Below, piece by piece: positions 59,977-64,000 of a stretch of 64,000 bases of DNA. The notes beneath the pieces are model-generated. The model made no database searches and was not told the DNA's origin. It saw only the letters and a list, made by a program, of their open reading frames with translations. Every line of letters begins with the position of its first letter. The stretch's first letter is position 1. The DNA is taken from contig NZ_JAMXQV010000006.1 of assembly GCF_024703995.1 (NCBI RefSeq), positions 372,001-436,000 on the forward strand, given 5' to 3'. Made by a program: the position numbers and the translations under genes. This DNA is from Amycolatopsis iheyensis. GTDB lineage: Bacteria; Actinomycetota; Actinomycetes; Mycobacteriales; Pseudonocardiaceae.

Positions 59977-60852
59977 ATGGTGGATCCGAAGAACGACGCG
60001 CCGTCGGGTGCGGGCGCCTGGGCGCCGGGCAAGGTCGCTGAGCTGCTCGGTGTGTCACCGGTGACGCTGCGCAGCTGGAGCGCGCGGTACGGGATCGGCC
60101 CGTCGGCCGGGGGCGCCGGCCGGCACCGCCGCTACTCCGACGCCGACGTCCGCCGCCTGCAGCACATGCAACGGCTCGTCTCGCGCGGCATGCCGGTCCG
60201 GGAGGCCGCCGCGGCGGCGTTCGGCACGGGCGAGGCCCCCGAGATCCCCGCCGCCCGCCGGGTCCGCGAGCTCGCGGACGCCGCCGACGACCTGCGGTCC
60301 GCGTCGGTCGCCGGCCTGCTCGACGAAACCCTGCACACCCTCGGCCCGGTGGCCACCTGGACCGACGTCCTGGCCCCGGTCCTGCGCGGCCTCGGCGACC
60401 GCTGGCAGCGCGGCGACGTGTGCTTCGCGTCGGAATGGGCGCTGACGACGGAGATCTCACTGGCCTTCGAACGGTTCAGCGCCCGGTTCCCCGCGGCACT
60501 GTCCGGACGGCCGGTGCTGCTGGCGTGCTGCCCGGCCGAACGGCACTCACTGCCGATGGAGGCCCTTCGCGCGACGCTCGCGGAGGCCGGCGTCCCGGTC
60601 GCCTACCTCGGGCAGCTGGTCCCGGCGGAGACGGTCACGGACCTCGCCGCGCGCCTCGACCCGGTGCTGGTGCTGCTGTGGTCCCTGGCGCCCCCGACGG
60701 CCGACGACCTGCTGGCCGCCCGCGTCCGCGACCTCGGCCGCGTGGTCGGCACGGCCGGCCCGGGCTGGGACCACCTCGGCGACCGCGGCTTCCCCCGGGT
60801 CAACGACCTGGGCGCCGCGGTGGCGCTGGCCGTCGACCACGCCGGGGCCTGA
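59977..60852 (+). CDS. MerR-family regulator with B12-binding-like domain (CarH/LitR-like)
   Basis: A 291-residue protein. The MerR HTH is residues 16-75: GKVAELLGVSPVTLRSWSAR followed by YGIGPSAGGAGRHRRYSDAD. A helical capping region (about 95-170) and a Rossmann-like cobalamin-binding region (about 175-285) follow. In CarH-type photoreceptors the cap has W-x9-EH; here W143 is followed nine residues later by E153-W154, so the His is replaced. The lower-axial histidine motif E-x-H appears as AERHSLP with H190. It may sense B12 differently, or light, or neither. A SigB-type promoter lies upstream. Confidence 0.82.
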   Translation: MVDPKNDAPSGAGAWAPGKVAELLGVSPVTLRSWSARYGIGPSAGGAGRHRRYSDADVRRLQHMQRLVSRGMPVREAAAAAFGTGEAPEIPAARRVRELADAADDLRSASVAGLLDETLHTLGPVATWTDVLAPVLRGLGDRWQRGDVCFASEWALTTEISLAFERFSARFPAALSGRPVLLACCPAERHSLPMEALRATLAEAGVPVAYLGQLVPAETVTDLAARLDPVLVLLWSLAPPTADDLLAARVRDLGRVVGTAGPGWDHLGDRGFPRVNDLGAAVALAVDHAGA

Positions 60853-60860
60853 CGCGGCCC

Positions 60861-61295
60861 TCAGCCCAGCTTCCCCAGCGCCGCCTTCAGCTCGGGGACC
60901 ACTTCGTCCCCGAGCCGCTCGAACTCGCGCTTCAAGAACGGCCCGGCCAGCTTCGCGATGCCGTGGAACTCGATCGTCGCGAGGTAGCGCACCGTCGTCT
61001 CGTCGCCGTCGCGCGCCAAGGTGAAGTCGTCCGTCGAGGTGGCCGTCTTGTTCCGGCCCACGAACGTGATCCGGCCGCCGTCGAACCGCGTCAAGCGGTA
61101 GTCCAGCTCCGTCCGCTTGCCCCGGAACTCCGAGACGTTGTGCCACCGCGCGCCGGTTTCCAGCGGGCCCGCGTCGGTGCGGGTGCAGGTCACCGTGCCC
61201 GGATCCCACTCCTCGGTGTGCGCGAAGTCCGCGAGGTACTCCGCCACGCGCTCGACCGGCACGCCCACGCGCACGGTGCGTTCGACCTGGACCAT
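60861..61295 (-). CDS. SRPBCC-family protein (polyketide cyclase-like)
   Basis: A 144-residue START/Bet v1-like protein. It begins VQVERTVRVGVPVERVAEYL, the typical first strand and helix, with EEWDPGTVTCTRTDAGPLET and the C-terminal helix PFLKREFERLGDEVVPELKA. These domains bind hydrophobic ligands or catalyse cyclisation. ATG 61295 has AGGAGG 4 bases upstream; a frame upstream is non-coding. It is convergent with the MerR-like gene with 8 bases between their stops. Substrate unknown. Confidence 0.85.
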   Translation of the reverse strand: MVQVERTVRVGVPVERVAEYLADFAHTEEWDPGTVTCTRTDAGPLETGARWHNVSEFRGKRTELDYRLTRFDGGRITFVGRNKTATSTDDFTLARDGDETTVRYLATIEFHGIAKLAGPFLKREFERLGDEVVPELKAALGKLG

Positions 61296-61450
61296 CGGAC
61301 CTCCTGGAAACGCGGTTGCGGAGTCGATGCAACCGTAACGGTGCCCGCTCACCGGGGCACGGCGGAGCACCGACAGACATCGATGTCATTTTTCCTAATT
61401 CTTGTCTTCCTTGTCTTCTTGACGCTCCTTACGGGCACGGCGGAAGCTTC

Positions 61451-61466
61451 CTGGCAACGTTGTCAG
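61451..61466. promoter_or_regulatory. LacI-type operator before the GH2 gene
   Basis: CTGGCAACGTTGTCAG is a 16-bp palindrome with one mismatched pair, centred on CG, 14 bases upstream of the GH2 start. Palindromes CAACGTTG are typical of actinobacterial LacI operators. The upstream region (61385-61425) is pyrimidine-rich, with TTGACG at 61419. Confidence 0.55.
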
Positions 61467-61480
61467 AGAACGGAGTTGGC

Positions 61481-64000
61481 ATGGCGGAGGAGTACGGGAC
61501 CGGCCCGGACGTCGAGCCCGCGGAGGTGGCCGCGGTTTCCCGGCGGCACGTGCTGGCCGCCGGGACCGGGCTGCTCGCCGGGTTCGGCCTGGCCGCCGTC
61601 CTGCCCGGGGTCGCGTCCGCGGCGCCCGCGGTCGCCGACAGCGGCCCGAAGACCGACCTGGCCCTGTTCCGGCCGGTGCAGGTGTCCTCGACCGACTACG
61701 CCGCCACCCCGGCCGAGTTCGCCGTCGACGGCCTCGCGCAGGTCGGCGTCCGTGGCTCCGGCTGGCGCGCCGCCGCGGGCGACGGCCAGTGGATCGTCGT
61801 CGACCTGCAGGGCCAGTGCCGGATCGACCAGGTCGTGCTGACCTTCGAGGCGAAGCCCGGCGACCCGGCCTTCGACGCCGCCGGCTCCCGCAGCCACACC
61901 AGCGGCTTCGAGATCCTCTCCAGCTACGCGGTGTCCTTCGACCTCGACGTCTCGGGCGACGGCAAGGCCTGGCGCACGGTCCACCACAGCGACTCCGGCG
62001 CCGGCGGCGTCGTGACGATCCCGCTCAGCGCCGTCACCGCGCGCTGGGTCCGCTTTTCCGCCGCGACCCGCTCGACGACGAACCCCTTGGGGCTCAACGG
62101 CTTCCAGGTGTTCGGCACCGGTCCCCGCAACCGCCCCGCGGTGCACGGCTGGACCAGCTTCCCGGTGCGCCCGCACGACGACCCGCCCGCGCTGGCCGTC
62201 GCTGCCGACGGCACCGTGCCGCTGGAGTCCGGCTGGGTACTGACGATGGACGACTGGGCGCCGGCCGGCGACGGCGGCGCACTGTCCGGGGCGGACGTCG
62301 ACACCCGCGGCTGGCTCCCGGCGACCGTCCCCGGCACGGTCCTCGCCTCGCTCGTCGAGCAGGGTCAGCTGCCCGACCCGGTCTCCGGCATGAACCAGCT
62401 CCACGTCCCGGAAGCGCTGTCCCGGCACGCCTGGTGGTACCGCCGCCGCTTCTCGCTCCCGCGCGGGCTCGACACCTCGGCGGGCCGGCACGTCTGGCTC
62501 GAGTTCGACGGCGTCAACCACGAAGCGCAAATCTGGCTCAACGGCGCGCAGATCGGGACGCAGAGCCATCCGTTCGGCCGGGGCGCCTTCGACGTCACAG
62601 CGGCGCTGAGACGGTCCGGCGACCAGGCCCTCGCCGTGAAGATCTCGCCGATGCCGCGGCCCGGCAGCCCGGGGGACAAGGGCGCCGACGGCAGCTCCTG
62701 GCGCGACGCGGGCAGCACGATGTTCGACAACTCGCCCACCTACCTCGCGGTGTCCGGCTGGGACTGGATGCCGGCGGTCCGCGACCGCGCGTCGGGCCTC
62801 TGGGACCACGTGCGCCTGCGCTCCACCGGCGCCGCCGTGCTCGGCGACGTCCGGGTCGACACGAAGGTGCCCGGCCCGGGCACGGCCGAGGTCACCCTGA
62901 CCGTCCCGGTCCGCAACGCCGCCGCGACCGCCCAGCGCGTCAAGGTCAGCGCCGCTTTCGGCCCCGTCAACGTCTCCAGCACGGTCACCGTGCCCGCCGG
63001 GCAGAGCACCGACGTCGTGTTCCCGAAGCAGGTCGTGAAGAACCCGAAGCTGTGGTGGCCCAACGGCTACGGTGACCCGAACCTGTACGACCTGACGCTG
63101 ACCGCGGCGATCGGCGCGCGCACCAGCGACCGCCGGACGGTCAAGATCGGCCTCCGCGAGATCGGCTACCAGTACGACCAGCCGATCGTGATCGCCGACG
63201 GCCGCGCCACGCAGACCGTGGACCTCGCGCCGCAGAACGCCCGGTTCGTCCGGATGCAGGGACTCAAGCGCGCCACCGGCTGGGGCTTCTCGCTCTGGAC
63301 GATGTCGGTGGTCACGAGCGCGAACCCGGGCACGGACCTGGCGCAGGGCAAGCCCGCGACGTCGTTGTCCGTCGCCGACGGCAACCCGCCCGAGCGCGCC
63401 TTCGACGGCGACCCGAACACCCGCTGGACGTCCGCCTACGACGACAACCAGTGGCTGCAGGTCGACCTCGGCGCCGCGACGGCGTTCGACCGGGTCGTCC
63501 TGACCTGGGAGACCGCCTACGCCGCGACGTTCAAGATCCAGGTGTCGCAGGACGGCGAAAGCTGGACCGACGCCGCGTCGGTGGACAACAGCGCGAAGCC
63601 GCTGACGTTCCTGGTCAACGGCGTCAAGATCTTCGCCCGCGGCGGCAGCTGGGGCTGGGACGAGCTGCTGCGCCGGATGACGCCGGAGCGGACCGACGCC
63701 GTCGTCGCGATGCACCGCGACATGAACTTCACGCTGATCCGCAACTGGGTCGGCTCGTCCTACCGGCAGGAGCTGTTCGACGCCTGCGACAAGTACGGCA
63801 TCCTGCTGTGGAACGAGTTCTGGGACGGCTGGTCGACCGACCCGGCCAACCACGACATCTTCCTCGCGCAGGCGAAGGACACCGTGCTGCGCTACCGCCA
63901 CCACGCGTGCGCGACGGTCTGGTTCGGCTGCAACGAAGGCACGCCGCCGGCGGTGATCGACAACGCGCTGCGGGACATCGTGCACACCCAGACCGACCTG
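61481..64000 (+). CDS. Tat-exported GH2 exo-glucosaminidase-like enzyme with discoidin domains (partial)
   Basis: An open frame of 840 residues that runs off the window. The N-terminus has a twin-arginine motif (SRRHVLAAGTGLLAGFGLAA) ending VASAAPA. Order: discoidin/F5-8C-like domain (about 60-205, LALFRPVQVSSTDYAATPAE; FAVDGLAQVG), GH2 sugar-binding domain (about 225-400, TVPGTVLASLVEQGQLPDPV), Ig-like domain, an inserted discoidin segment (about 567-706), then the TIM barrel with LIRNWVGSSYRQELFDACDK and VWFGCNEGTPP, where E819 is the likely acid/base. The layout matches CsxA-type exo-beta-D-glucosaminidases that trim chitosan oligomers. Confirmed only as far as the window reaches. Confidence 0.88.
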   Translation, partial: MAEEYGTGPDVEPAEVAAVSRRHVLAAGTGLLAGFGLAAVLPGVASAAPAVADSGPKTDLALFRPVQVSSTDYAATPAEFAVDGLAQVGVRGSGWRAAAGDGQWIVVDLQGQCRIDQVVLTFEAKPGDPAFDAAGSRSHTSGFEILSSYAVSFDLDVSGDGKAWRTVHHSDSGAGGVVTIPLSAVTARWVRFSAATRSTTNPLGLNGFQVFGTGPRNRPAVHGWTSFPVRPHDDPPALAVAADGTVPLESGWVLTMDDWAPAGDGGALSGADVDTRGWLPATVPGTVLASLVEQGQLPDPVSGMNQLHVPEALSRHAWWYRRRFSLPRGLDTSAGRHVWLEFDGVNHEAQIWLNGAQIGTQSHPFGRGAFDVTAALRRSGDQALAVKISPMPRPGSPGDKGADGSSWRDAGSTMFDNSPTYLAVSGWDWMPAVRDRASGLWDHVRLRSTGAAVLGDVRVDTKVPGPGTAEVTLTVPVRNAAATAQRVKVSAAFGPVNVSSTVTVPAGQSTDVVFPKQVVKNPKLWWPNGYGDPNLYDLTLTAAIGARTSDRRTVKIGLREIGYQYDQPIVIADGRATQTVDLAPQNARFVRMQGLKRATGWGFSLWTMSVVTSANPGTDLAQGKPATSLSVADGNPPERAFDGDPNTRWTSAYDDNQWLQVDLGAATAFDRVVLTWETAYAATFKIQVSQDGESWTDAASVDNSAKPLTFLVNGVKIFARGGSWGWDELLRRMTPERTDAVVAMHRDMNFTLIRNWVGSSYRQELFDACDKYGILLWNEFWDGWSTDPANHDIFLAQAKDTVLRYRHHACATVWFGCNEGTPPAVIDNALRDIVHTQTDL

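Overview
The window is about 72% GC with strongly GC-biased third codon positions, many GTG starts, ATGA/GTGA stop-start overlaps, several BTAD (SARP-type) regulators and an actinobacterial glycogen pair (glgC with glgM). This points to the chromosome of a high-GC actinomycete, most likely Amycolatopsis or another pseudonocardial genus. The genus is an inference from style and gene types. I see no rRNA, tRNA, insertion sequence, phage or CRISPR array.

Left part (1-14846): the end of glpD, an APH-type kinase, argG with a promoter abutting its ATG, a TetR gene and an oxidoreductase that share a 22-bp operator, a secreted trypsin-like protease, an AfsR-type regulator, an array of 21-bp repeats, several small secreted proteins (including a C39-like peptidase coupled to a membrane-anchored partner), an Lrp/AsnC regulator and an AldO-type oxidase.

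Pectin locus (14843-28727): a LacI regulator diverges from a PL1 pectate lyase. Then come a Gfo/Idh protein, an ABC sugar importer (lipoprotein and two permeases), a DUF624 membrane protein, two more Gfo/Idh dehydrogenases, a DUF6807 protein, a second PL1 lyase, a PL3 lyase and a CE8 pectin methylesterase. From the importer to the second lyase the genes are tightly packed or overlapping, which suggests one operon. Related LacI-type operators recur in front of its units. The secreted enzymes would demethylate and cleave pectin, the importer would take up oligomers and the oxidoreductases would process them. The final KDG-pathway genes are not in the window.

Middle (28921-51365): regulators (BTAD, LysR, PucR, a second AfsR-type), stress protein, MFS exporter, SDR epimerase, esterase, two tandem transmembrane Ser/Thr kinases, three further reductases/dehydrogenases and the glgM-glgC operon.

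Right part (51460-64000): surface genes (GT-C-like membrane protein, SdrD_B-like secreted protein, LPxTG choice-of-anchor-A protein), then a histidine kinase overlapping a response regulator that fuses REC, LuxR-HTH and a SARP module. Next are a STAS protein and a MerR/B12-like regulator, each with a SigB-type promoter, an SRPBCC protein and the start of a Tat-exported GH2 exo-glucosaminidase-like enzyme that carries an apparently circularly permuted discoidin insert.

The most unusual signals are the REC-LuxR-SARP fusion, the permuted discoidin insert, the 21-bp intergenic arrays (two helical turns per unit, one array switching orientation) and an over-represented palindrome TCCACTGTGGA that brings the uncommon codon CCA into genes.
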